Origin: Synaphobranchus kaupii
Taxonomy: Eukaryota; Chordata; Actinopteri; Anguilliformes; Synaphobranchidae
NCBI GenBank assembly: GCA_029718625.1
Contig: CM056376.1
Span: forward strand, 28,299,162 to 28,363,161
Direction of reading: 5' to 3'
DNA: 64,000 bases
This document shows positions 21,849 through 32,709 of the stretch, piece after piece; positions within the stretch are counted from its first letter, which is position 1; each line of letters opens with the position of its first letter. Position numbers and translations under genes: made by a program. The notes under the pieces are model-generated. The model had not been told where the DNA came from. It saw only the letters and a program-made list of their open reading frames with translations, and made no database searches.

Positions 21849-24190
21849 TTATACACTTTTAAACATGCTGAATTTACAAAGGAGCTGGTGATTGCATTAT
21901 TTGAGAGATTTATTTTACCAGTGGTCACAGCAGTGAAGCTCAGCTTGTACAGATTGTAAACGGAAGTGTAATAGCAGATGTTATAGCAGATGAATAGAGT
22001 TAATAGCTGATTAATTAACTGTTAATAAGACGTTCATTAGCAGGTCTGTAGATTGAAAATGGCTGGTGAATGGTGGAGTATTTTATTGTAGTTGAGCAGG
22101 AAGGTTACCCAGAAAGAGTATTTCTGAAAGTGGCTTTCCAATACACGGGTATATGAACATAATTCTCAGTTATTGACCACTTCTTCTCCGTAAAATAAAT
22201 ACTTAACTGCCTGTTTGGTGTTACTATGCGACTCTTGCAAAGGAGAAGAGGTTTCCTTTTCTGTGATCTTTGGTTTTTGTTTCTTAATGGTCCTTGTCTA
22301 ATGAATTTCCCTCAGTATACGCCTCCTCTGCAGTCCGCCCCCCTGTTTAAGGGTTAGAGTCAATGACCTGTACTGTACAACTGTGCGTCTCATAAATAAC
22401 TCCCCCCTCCCTCCTTCCCTTTAATCATTGTTCCCTTTCTGTCTCCTGTTACCGCTGCCTGTCTGCGCGCTAAACCAGTTATATCCATAATCTGACACAC
22501 GCTGCGGTTCTCTCAGCACTGCGCAGAGCGCTGGCACACCAGAAGCGCCCCATTGGCTCACACTTCATCTCCTCTCACTGCCGTTTGTAACACCTGAAGG
22601 TGAAGAGTAGGGATGGGATGTGTTACTCCTGGGGTTCCTGACCGAACCCCAGGGCGTGTTTTTTTTTTTGCTTGTTTGTTTGTGTGTTGCGTGTGTCCTG
22701 TGGTTCGGTTTTTAGTTTTTTTTTTTGGTTTGTTTTTTAGTTTCTTTGAGTTTCTATTCTCCTTGTTGTGGCCATGTTTGTTGCAGTTTTTGTTGTTGCT
22801 GTCGCTGGGTAATGCAACACGTGTGTTTCCACGCGGTTTTATCAAATGCTACTTAAAGAGCTCTGATTGTCATGTCCTGAATTGATCATCAACTGTGTGT
22901 TCTTTTTTTAGTAAACATGAGTTACTATGGTTACTCGGTAACGACAGGTAAGTGTCCTTGTGCAGAAGAACATGTTTCCTGTAGAATTCCACAGGTTTAA
23001 AAATGGCCTCCTCTGCAGTCCTACATCATGTGACAGGTTTTTGAAAGTGTAGGCTTGAAGCAAAAAAAAAAAGCAAAAAAGGAGTGTGGGCGACAGAGGG
23101 AATGGGGGTGGAGAGGAGAAAAGGAGCTGAGGTATCTGATTATTTTACACTTGTTTTTTTTTTATCTGTCGGCCCAGATCAATACGTTCCCTACCCACAC
23201 ACTGATTTTTTTCATTTTATTTCATTTTTTTTTGGGTTAACCTTCAAACTGATGATGTCATCACATGTATCCTTGTCAGGAGAATGCGGGTGCTGGGGGG
23301 GGGGGGGTGGGTGTCTCTGCCACTGACAGGAACAGAGCAAAAGTGCAGAATAATGTGCTCTGAGGGACCGTGGCCCGTAGGGACCCCGTTAGTGTTGGAG
23401 CAAGCAGTGCGATGAAAAGGGGGCGTGTCCTCGCTGTAGCCGTGACCTGATCCTTGTGGCGGTCACCCTCTGGGACGGTCCCGGTATTCGCTTTATTATT
23501 GGCCGACGGTGTTTGTCACATGACTGCTTCCCGCTAGTGTCAGCATTTAGCCATTTCTCATTGCCCCACAGGGCAAGATTGTCACAGAAACCGCTTCCCC
23601 CCACCCCCCCCCCCGCTCTATTCCTCAAACAGGAGCTGAACGATCTGAAGCACAATGAACCCGTCTCACAGATTGCACCTTTACTCACTCAGCATTTCAA
23701 GCAAAAACAGGCATTTCCTGCGATTTACAAAGAAATTTTAGAATAGCTGCAATTTGATGCATGCAACAAATAAATATTTTCCCTTAAGAGGGTCGGATTG
23801 GATTCTGGTACTGTTCTTACAGTGATGTCCATCACAGAGGACGGTACAGTGAAATGACTTTGGCCCTGCCTTATGATAATTAAGAGAACTCATAAGTTAT
23901 CGGTGGGTCAAAATCTTTCACATTCTCCAGTTTCTCCTGGCCTGTTTGATGTGCAGAAACCCAAAATCTACAGTTTCTCCCCACGGAAGCAGCTGTGAGA
24001 CCGGGCCACAGAATGATGGTGGACAGCATTCTTCCAAAGACGGGACACACCCATTGGCTCGTAGCCTTTTGCGGGGTGCGTTTTTGGGATGAGTGCTGGC
24101 CAGTTTTAACTGCTGTTGTGTCACTGCACCCCTCTCTCAGTGCCCTGCCTGTCCAAAGGGTGCTCCCTAATAACCTGCCCTGTTTCCCAA
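21849..24190. other. Unique stretch with possible unassigned exon-like segment
   Basis: No gene recognised. A 36-bp segment at 22912-22947 is bracketed by a T-rich AG acceptor-like site and a GTAAGT donor-like site on the plus strand and contains an ATG, but encodes nothing I can name. T-rich runs lie at 22660-22740 and 23153-23235. Confidence 0.3.
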
Positions 24191-24256
24191 GAGCAGTGTG
24201 TGTGTGCGTGTGGGCGCGCGCGTGTGTATGAGTGTATGAGTGAGTGCGTGTGTGTG

Positions 24257-24288
<32 letters not shown>

Positions 24289-24410
24289 TGTGTGCGAGTG
24301 TATGAGTGAGTGTGTGCGTGCGTGCGTGCGTGTGTGCGTGCATGTGTGTGTGTGCGTGCGTGCGTGCGTGCGTGCGTGCATGTATGCGTGTGTGTGCGTG
24401 CGTGGGAGAG
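24191..24410. repeat. TG/TGCG microsatellite
   Basis: Alternating TGTG and TGCG tetranucleotides over about 200 bp; all long open frames here are artefacts. A CT-rich tract follows at about 24445-24650. Confidence 0.93.
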
Positions 24411-24650
24411 CAGTCAGATTGGGGGAACAAGGGATGACAAAAAAGTTGCTCTCTTTCCCTCTCTCCCTTTAACCCTTTCTCTCTCTCTCTCCCTTCCCAC
24501 TTCTGTCTCCCCAACACCTTCTTAATCCCTCCCTACCTCTATCCTTCTCTCCCTCTGTCTCCCCTTCTCCCCTCGTTCACTCTTCCTCCCTTCTCTTCTC
24601 TCTCCATCTCCCTCCCTCCCTCCTCTCTCTCCCTCTCTCTCTTACCTGTG

Positions 24651-25535
24651 CTGTCTGTATTTGCTGTGTTATGGGGTCCACATTAATAGGCCTCTATCTT
24701 CATGTCGTGTGTCCTTTTTAGGCCCACGTGGTGCAGCGCTGGCTATACGATCAGGACAGTAGTGTGAGCTCTGAGCTGCCGGAGAGCCGTGGAATATGGC
24801 ACTTTGATGAAACAGTAAATATCCGTATATGTATATATATATACTATATATTTATCTGATTCTGTACCTCTGTATCTATATTAATCGTATCTGTCTCTGA
24901 AAGCTGTGCTGTTGTTGGTGGTGGTGGTGGTGGTGTTGTTGTTGTTTTTATCTTGCTCTTTCTCTATCTCTCTTTCTCTTGCTCTTATTCTGTGGTTTTA
25001 TACGTGCTGTAGCACCGGTTTTTACCTGAGATTGTAGATGTCGGTGTTGTGCTGTGTGTTGGCTGGTGTAGTCAGGTACTGTGGGTACGGACCACTTAGG
25101 TCTGGAGCTTTCTTTGTTTCTTCTGTCGCTTGATATACATATATATTTGTATTTAACATCTTGGTTATTTTTGTATTTTATATTTGTCTGTGGTGTACAC
25201 GTGTGTGTGTGTGTGTGTGGTCTGTGCTTACCGTGCAGTGAGGCACAGTAAAATTCCACAGGTGTAAATTTGTTTATTTTCCGAGTCATATTGCTGTATC
25301 TGTGGACATATTCGTTCCATAATTCAGAATTCTCTCATGCTTTCTGAGGAAAATTCAGCATGTTGTGGAACTATGCATGGATATTAACACGTTACAAATG
25401 CATGAACTGTGAAAAGCTGGTGCTACAGATCAACCTGTTTTTCTTTGTGGGGATCTCAAAATGACTTTGGAATTGTACTTTGTGTGGATGTGTGTACACA
25501 TGTTTTGTGCATGTATACTGTATGTGTATGTACCT
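24651..25535. other. Unique stretch with short simple repeats
   Basis: It contains TA repeats near 24825-24850, (GTGGTG)n near 24915-24940 and (TG)n at 25200-25219. No gene recognised. Confidence 0.35.
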
Positions 25536-25655
25536 CTGTTTTGTCCAGTGTGTGTGTGTCTGTACACGTGTGTTTTGTACATGTACGTATATGTGTATTT
25601 ATGTCTTTGTTTTGTCTGGTGTGTGTGTGTGCGTGTATACATTGTGTGTTGGTGT

Positions 25656-25686
<31 letters not shown>

Positions 25687-25699
25687 GGTGTCTGTGTCT
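25536..25699. repeat. TG-rich microsatellite
   Basis: Imperfect TG repeat with TGTACA interruptions, purest at 25650-25687. Confidence 0.85.
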
Positions 25700-25733
25700 G
25701 TGTATGTTTCAAACATCTGTTTGAAACATACAC
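25700..25733. other. Perfect 15-bp-arm hairpin
   Basis: GTGTATGTTTCAAAC, the 4-base loop ATCT, then GTTTGAAACATACAC: a perfect inverted repeat at the edge of a TG tract and a C run. Confidence 0.93.
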
Positions 25734-26342
25734 CCCCCCCCAATGACTCAGTCTCCACCTATGTGTTTATGCCTATTCGTCCCCTCACACGTCTCCATGG
25801 ATACATTTGTGTGTGTGTGTGTGTGTGTGTGTGTTGCATCATGGGTGTTCCTGTCTCCACACCTGGGCTACACGTGGGCCACATCTCCCTGTCCCTGTCT
25901 CCATGGCAACGGTGGTGGTACGCTGGAGGGGCGTGGCTCAATGGGACTTTTTTAAGCTTCTAAATCATTCTTAAAGGGGGGGGCTCAATCAGGCATGGCG
26001 TCGCTGTCATATCATCATGTCAGGGAGGTGGGGGCGCTGGGGTGTTTGATTAGCAGACAGCCCAACTGGGGCTCATGTGCTGGGGGGTCCTGCATCTTCT
26101 CACAAATTTACCCATCAGCCCCTACAACTTCCGGAGTGCCTCAGAGGGCTGTCAGGGGGCCCGTCCTCGATCTGCTTTTAAAAACACATCACATTGTGTG
26201 GGGCGGGCAAAAAAAAAAAACTAATGGTGGGTTCCAAGCACATAAAGTTCTCCTGTTTTAGATTTTATCAGCTTCTCAACAGTTAAAGATGTGGAAATAT
26301 GTATTTGATCCAGGTTAGGTGAATATATTAAGCACAAGTTCA
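25734..26342. other. Unique stretch with (TG)n at 25806-25834
   Basis: Contains the TG run, short G runs near 25976 and a poly-A at 26208-26220. No gene recognised. Confidence 0.35.
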
Positions 26343-26356
26343 CCACCAGAGGGCGC
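26343..26356 (+). promoter_or_regulatory. CTCF-like site
   Basis: CCACCAGAGGGCGC fits the published CTCF core consensus CCASYAGRKGGCRS at every position, on the plus strand. Occupancy is unknown. Confidence 0.55.
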
Positions 26357-28246
26357 TCCATGGCAAAATGGCATCTTCATCTTGTTATTGCAGTATTGGT
26401 GCATAGGCTCTCAATGGGGAAACTGCAAGAACTAAGAAGATATTGGGGGTCTAATGGCTCTTATTTAGAGGCTAATCAAAGTTTTTAATAACAAAAGGAA
26501 CAAATTATTTTGGTTTTGGCTTATGTATTTTAAGCTTGTTATCTGCTTCTCAGCTACAAGCGAGCGTTCTGATCTTATGTGAGGGTCATCTTCTCTAATG
26601 ACATTTAATACAACGACAGTGGAGACGATGGCCTGGCGCATTATTCTCTGATCATACACTGAATCACATCGAGTGTCTGACCAACCAGGCGATAAATCAA
26701 CTGTGAAAATTCTTATCAGAGGGGACACATGTTTTTTAATGCTTTCAATACCTGATCCTTACAATGTAGAGAAATTAACCGCTGTGATTTTTCTTAGTAC
26801 CATGTAGTGAGAAGACCTAAGAGACTAAGCCACTTGCCAGCTACCCACTTAGCAGGTTAACTGCTAGCTTTCTAGCCTACCAGCCAGCCACTTAGACTCT
26901 TAGTAGGTTAACTGCTAGCTTAGCAACATCTACATTTCAAAGCTGTTGTGAGACATTCCACTTCATGTATTCAAAATGTTTAAAAATTATTTGAAGAAAT
27001 GTTTTCTTATTTCCCTGACTCTGTCATATGACCATATTTGCCATTTTTCAGCCTTCCTCACACTTGTTCTTCGATGATTCAGAATAAAACAGTGACTGAA
27101 AAAATGACACCGAGCTCATCTGTGAGGAAATGGCGGTATAGTTTACTCCAACCAATTAGGCTAATGCCTCTCTTCCTTTAGTTTGTATGCCTATTGCACA
27201 AACACAGTGGAAGTTCAGGTAGAGTAGATTTCACTCTGATAAAGTACATTTGATCTCCCTTGGACCCCTGTAAGTATAAACTCTGTTGGAGTTAAATTAA
27301 CACTGAACATTTTACTATTGTGGTTTTACATTTTACTTCAGTATTACATACTGCTATATTATTCCATTCGCAGATGGAGAGAGACAGAAAGAGGGAGTTT
27401 AGTGAACGGAAATACTACTTTCTATAATTTATTAGGCGGTATCTCGCGGATAATAACTGTGGCAGGTGTTCTGTCCATGTCACAGCCAATCAGAACAGCT
27501 GTGAGAAATTCTGCTTTTCTGAGTTTTAAAATGGCCTCTGGGATCCAACAACAAATCGATCCAGAGACACGCCCACTCAACTAGCTCCTCGCTGACTAAT
27601 TTTTCAACAACATTTTGATGTGGACTGGGGTTATCTTTCTTATGTAACATTCTGATATTTATTTCATGGGAACTTGTTCTCATCTCGTCTGCTGTCTGGA
27701 CTGCGCGTTTGGATGCAGAGGAGCCAAGAGAATGAGGGTGAGCACTGTAGGGTGGGAGGCAGGTGCAGGGAGGTTTTAAGACAGGTACCTCTCATGCCCC
27801 CTGTCCCGTTGGCAGCTGGCAGTGAGGGAGGTGGAGACGCCGGTCTGCGGGCATGGAGACGCTGCGCGGTGATGGATCCTTTGATAAAATCCAATCACAC
27901 TCTCTGGCCCGCTGCCCAAAGGAGGTATCAGCATCAACCTCACAAACCCCTGCAGTGTTGCAGTGGCTGCCATCTCCACACCTCATAGACCGTTCCACGA
28001 CACATTACACAGGCTGTTGCCTTCCTCCCATCCTCTCAGCTTCTTAACTACAGGATGCCCCATTGATACATTCCAGTACAAAACATCCGTTTCCATGGTA
28101 CTGTCCAAGGTCACGCCCCCTTAAATTAATTTTCGGAAGATGGATCGCGTTGGAATCTCCAACAGTATGGAGGCAGGTCACACCACACCTGAGCCTCACC
28201 AAGAGGTGCAACGAGCTCCCTGCTGCAGTCAGGACGGCAGACAGTG
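26357..28246. other. Unique stretch, no gene recognised
   Basis: AT-rich with TAGC/GCTAG-rich patches (26840-26930). TTCAGTGTTAATTTAACTCC, read on the minus strand near 27280-27310, resembles the MITE at 50367. At 28195-28240 the plus strand reads RCNELPAAVRTADS, similar to the C-terminal WNELP block of L2/CR1-like LINEs; this is too short to be sure. Confidence 0.35.
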
Positions 28247-29183
28247 TGTGTACAGGTGTGAATGTTGGTGAGTGAGTGTGTACAGCGTGTGAATGTAGGT
28301 GAGTGAGTGTGTACAGGTGTGAATGTAAGTGAGTGAGTGTACAGGTGTGAATGTAGGTGAGTGAGTGTATACAGGTGTGAATGTTGGTGAGTGTGTGTGT
28401 ACAGGTGTGGATGTTGGTGAGGTGTATGTGTGTGTACAGGTGCGAATGTTGGTGAGTGAGTGTGTACAGGTGTGAATGTAGGTGAGTGTATGTGTGTGTA
28501 CAGGTGCGAATGTTGGTGAGTGAGTGTGTACAGGTGTGAATGTAGGTGAGGTGAGTGTGTACAGGTGTGAATGTAAGTGAGTGAGTGTACAGGGTGTGAA
28601 TGTAGGTGAGTGAGTGTATACAGGTGTGAATGTTGGTGAGTGAGTGTGTACAGGTGTGAATGTAGGTGAGTGAGTGTGTACAGGTGTGAATGTAGGTGAG
28701 TGTATGTGTGTGTACAGGTGCGAATGTTGGTGAGTGAGTGTGTACAGGTGTGAAATGTAGGTGAGTGAGTGTGTACAGGTGTGAATGTAAGTGAGTGAGT
28801 GTACAGGTGTGAATGTAGGTGAGTGAGGTGTATACAGGTGTGAATGTGGTGAGTGAGTGTGTACAGGTGTGAATGTAGGTGAGTGAGTGTGTACAGGTGT
28901 GAATGTAAGTGATTGAGTGTGTACAGGTGCGAATGTAAGTGAGTGAGTGTGTACAGGTGTGAATGTTGGTGAGTGAGTGTGTACAGGTGTGGAATGTAGA
29001 TGAGTGAGTGTGGACAGGTGTGAAAGTGAGTGTGTACAGGTGTGAATGTTGGTGAGTGTGTACAGGTGTGAATGTAGGTGAGTGAGTGTACAGGTGTGAA
29101 TGTTGGTGAGTGTGTGTGTACAGGTGTGAATGTTGGTGAGTGTGTGTCTGTACAGGTGTGAATGTTGGTGAGTGAGTGTGTAA
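28247..29183. repeat. 30-bp minisatellite (left part)
   Basis: About thirty units of TGTGTACAGGTGTGAATGTA plus GGTGAGTGAG. Because 30 bp is ten codons, the minus strand stays open as a repeated ten-residue THSPTFTPVH pattern. This is not evidence of a protein; the unit has frequent 1-3-bp slips. Confidence 0.95.
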
Positions 29184-29493
29184 GGGGCTGCGTCCAAATA
29201 TTCTTCACTCCCCACCTCCCTTCCTCCACTCCCCGACTACCACTCCTCTCCTACTCGGAAATATGCAAAACTGCCTGAACGTTTTGAGTACAAGTATTTG
29301 CATGTACAGTATCCAATGTACATGACATAGCGGTTTGCGTCGAGACATTAATTAATATGTAAGCATTAATACGTAATTAAGATGTTATCAGTGACATTAG
29401 ATTAAAACACAAAGATCAGTTTCCGGGGCACAGAGTAGAGAGTGGTAGTGGAGCAGGAAAGGTGGCATTTTTTTGACTATTGTGACGCACCCC
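29184..29493. mobile_element. Short TIR element interrupting the 30-bp minisatellite
   Basis: The ends GGGGCTGCGTCC and, complemented, GGGGTGCGTCA form short imperfect inverted repeats. Satellite units flank it on both sides. It resembles the element at 11236-11917 in the GGGCTGNGTCC tip. Confidence 0.62.
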
Positions 29494-29920
29494 AGGTGTG
29501 AATGTAGGTTAGTGAGTGTGGACAGGTGTGAATGTTGGTGAGTGAGTGTGTACACGTGTGAATGTAAGTGAGTGAGTGTGTACAGGTGTGAATGTAGGTG
29601 AGTGAGTGTGTACAGGTGTGAATGTTGGTGAGTGAGTGTGTACAGGTGTGAATGTAGGTGAGTGAGTGTGTACAGGTGTGAATGTTGGTGTGTGTACAGG
29701 TGTGAATGTAGGTGAGTGTGTACAGGTGTGAATGTAGGTGGGTGAGTGTGTACAGGTGTGAATGTAGGTGAGTGAGTGTGTACAGGTGTGAATGTTGGTG
29801 AGTGAGTGTGTACTGGTGTGAATGTAGGTGAGTGAGTGTGTACAGGTGTGAATGTTGGTGAGTGTGTACAGTTGTGAATGTGAGTGAGTGTGTACTGGTG
29901 TGAATGTAGGTGAGTGAGAC
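29494..29920. repeat. 30-bp minisatellite (right part)
   Basis: This continues the array at 28247-29183 beyond the inserted element, with about fourteen further units. Confidence 0.95.
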
Positions 29921-31904
29921 TCAGCACTGGACAGTAAAGTAAGTCAACAACTGCAATGGATGCATTTATTCATGCCATTCTGCAGTGGTGCCTAGGTGCA
30001 CTCTCTCTCCATCTCCTTCTCCTCTCATCGTCTCATCCTTCTCTTTTTCTATTCCTCTTACTCTTGCCATCTATCTCATTCTCTCACCCCCCACTCATTC
30101 ACTCCATTCTTCTAAATATCTAGCCCTTCTCGCACTCCTTCAATCTCTCCTGTCCATCCTCTCTGCGTTATACTATATCTCTCCTAGGTTTTCATCTGTC
30201 TGTCTGGTTCATCTGTTCATTCTTGCCAACATGGCGTCTTTCCCTTCTGTTTATGCTGAAAGAACGGAATCGTTTCAGACTGATGGAATTGCATCAGTGA
30301 GATGAAAATCAACAAATATGCTCCGCTTAATAATATATGTGTAACAATACAGAATAAAACTTACACAAATAATATAAAATGCTAATATTAAATATGGATG
30401 AACAAACAGGACACAGCTATACAATAGGAGAATAAAAACACATTTTATATATGCGGCTTATGACGTAATAACCTATCCTGTCACCAGTGGATGCGGTCTG
30501 GATAAGCCAGCTGGCCACAGTGTATAAAGAAATGCAGGGTGCTTTGGGTGAAGTCTTATTTCGTCATATTTTCAGAGCTGCTGGCTGTAAAGCAGAAGTT
30601 AAGTGCAGTATATTACTGCAGAATGGAGTTTGGTCCGCTCGGACTGCCTGTTTATTAACGGGGTGATTGAGTTATGGGGGCTGGCTGCTCCGGCCCCGTC
30701 CCCCGTACTTCATCCTTCCCAGCTGGATTTCGCTCAGCCAGTTACAGCGTCACGCTTCGCTCTCCTCCCGCCATGCGCTAAAATCCCCTGCCAAATGTGC
30801 CTCGTTTTTCACCGGGCTGACTTTCATATGCACTGCGGCAGAGCCCTGCCTGCAATTGGCCAGCTTCAGCCTGCCTCAGCACAGCACAGCTTGGCCCGAA
30901 CCTGGTCATGTTCAATATAGTATTGTACATCAGGGTTGGGGGGAGGGATACATTAATTCTTGCAATAATAAATAACAATAATAATGCCTGTACTTATGTA
31001 GCAATTTTCATACGCGAAGTGCTTTCCAGAGAAGTGATTAAATGTTTCGCTGAACTGAACTGGAGTTTAACCCCACTGCTGCCTGTTTGGGTGCTGTACA
31101 GACCAGTCAAATCCAGTTTGGTCCTGGTGTAGCGCAGTGCATACTGTAAGTGTGAAAAAGCCATGTAGCATCGCGGTTTCCTGGAGCTGCCAGCTCCTGC
31201 CTCTCCTCCCGAGGTAATCTCATATTCTCACCCCCCCCCCCCCCCCCCCAAGATTCTCAATCTCTCCTTATATGTCTCTACAACTCCTTTCTTGCCTGCC
31301 CCCATCTCTCTCTCCCTCAGTCAGGATTATTCCTTCTTTGCCATTCTCTCTATCAGGATTCCCCTGCTCTCTCTCTCTCTCTCTCTGTCTTTCCCTCTCT
31401 TCCTCTCTCTTTGCGCAGTACAGAAATCGGGAGCGATCGATAGCAGCCAGGCTGCTACTGGGGAGGGAGGGTGGGGGGGTGGGTAACCGTGTTTCCCACT
31501 TAAGCAGTCTCTCTTCATCCAGCCAGCGGCACTCCCGATCACATGATAAATACCTTCTGGGCCTGCGTCTGAAAAATGGCTGCCGTCACCCAGCTCAATT
31601 GCCTTTGGTGTTCAGCCAACTTACCCGACTTGATCTCCTCTCACTCTTCTCCCCTTTCATGCTTATCTGTCTTCTTACACACATCGTGGAAGCTGTGTGT
31701 GTGTGTGTGGTTTCTGTATCACTTTTCAGGCCCATAACACACAAGGAACTGATGTATTTCATTTAAGGAACTGGCTTACAGAAGCAGGACAAGTTTGTCG
31801 AATCATCCTGGCTCTCTCTGAAAGATTGGCTGTCCAGCCAGCAATGCAATGCAACCACCCCGTATGAGTGCTGGTGGTGCAGTCTAATGTAGTGCCACAA
31901 CCAC
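29921..31904. other. Unique stretch with CT-rich patches and a poly-C run
   Basis: CT-rich tracts lie at 29998-30110 and 31290-31410, with a poly-C run at about 31231-31250. No gene recognised. Confidence 0.4.
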
Positions 31905-31918
31905 ACACTAGGGGGCAG
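31905..31918 (+). promoter_or_regulatory. CTCF-like site
   Basis: ACACTAGGGGGCAG differs from the CTCF core consensus only at its first base. It lies about 0.8 kb beyond the 3' end of the eif4ebp1 coding region. Confidence 0.42.
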
Positions 31919-31998
31919 TCTTTCCCAGGTTAAATATCTTTCCCACCCCAGGTGCCCACTATTGTACACAAGTGTCACATGCCTGGAGGCTCCGAGAG

Positions 31999-32498
31999 NN
32001 NNNNNNNNNNNNNNNNNNNNNNNNNNNNNNNNNNNNNNNNNNNNNNNNNNNNNNNNNNNNNNNNNNNNNNNNNNNNNNNNNNNNNNNNNNNNNNNNNNNN
32101 NNNNNNNNNNNNNNNNNNNNNNNNNNNNNNNNNNNNNNNNNNNNNNNNNNNNNNNNNNNNNNNNNNNNNNNNNNNNNNNNNNNNNNNNNNNNNNNNNNNN
32201 NNNNNNNNNNNNNNNNNNNNNNNNNNNNNNNNNNNNNNNNNNNNNNNNNNNNNNNNNNNNNNNNNNNNNNNNNNNNNNNNNNNNNNNNNNNNNNNNNNNN
32301 NNNNNNNNNNNNNNNNNNNNNNNNNNNNNNNNNNNNNNNNNNNNNNNNNNNNNNNNNNNNNNNNNNNNNNNNNNNNNNNNNNNNNNNNNNNNNNNNNNNN
32401 NNNNNNNNNNNNNNNNNNNNNNNNNNNNNNNNNNNNNNNNNNNNNNNNNNNNNNNNNNNNNNNNNNNNNNNNNNNNNNNNNNNNNNNNNNNNNNNNNN
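31999..32498. other. Assembly gap (500 N)
   Basis: Exactly 500 N. It probably hides the end of the eif4ebp1 3' UTR, since no AATAAA is seen between the stop codon and the gap on the minus strand. Confidence 0.99.
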
Positions 32499-32570
32499 CT
32501 GCCTTGAAGGTATGATGAAGCTGCAGACTGGGGTGGGGGGTTTCTTCTCCAAATTGCTCTTCTTCACTTT

Positions 32571-32640
32571 GTCATCGTCATCATCATCATCATCATCATC
32601 ATCGTCATCATCATCGTCGTCATCATCGTAGTCGTCATCG
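32571..32640 (-). repeat. (GAT)n/(GAC)n microsatellite in the eif4ebp1 3' UTR
   Basis: ATC/GTC triplets on the plus strand, GAT/GAC on the transcript strand, beginning about 40 nt after the stop codon. Confidence 0.92.
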
Positions 32641-32677
32641 TTACCGCCGGCTCTCCCATACCAGATCCCAGGTGGGG

Positions 32678-32709
32678 TTAGATATCCATTTCAAACTGTG
32701 CATCTTCCC
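32678..32709 (-). CDS. eif4ebp1: eif4ebp1 coding exon 3 (TOS motif and stop)
   Basis: The exon encodes EDAQFEMDI and TAA (32680-32678). The acceptor is GCAAAG|GG; the two leading bases complete a Gly codon begun in exon 2. FEMDI is the TOR-signalling motif that docks Raptor. It is only 32 coding bases long, matching the tiny last coding exon of this family. Confidence 0.93.

Noticed and set aside
28126..29927. Long minus-strand frames of repeated THSPTFTPVH, like a repeat protein
   Set aside because: They arise from a 30-bp minisatellite whose unit is ten codons. Frequent 1-3-bp slips and an inserted TIR element break the frame, and no splice or start context supports a gene.
1..32000. nkx6-3, gins4 or other human 8p neighbours of ANK1/EIF4EBP1
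   Set aside because: No homeodomain or other recognisable exon was found in the left half.
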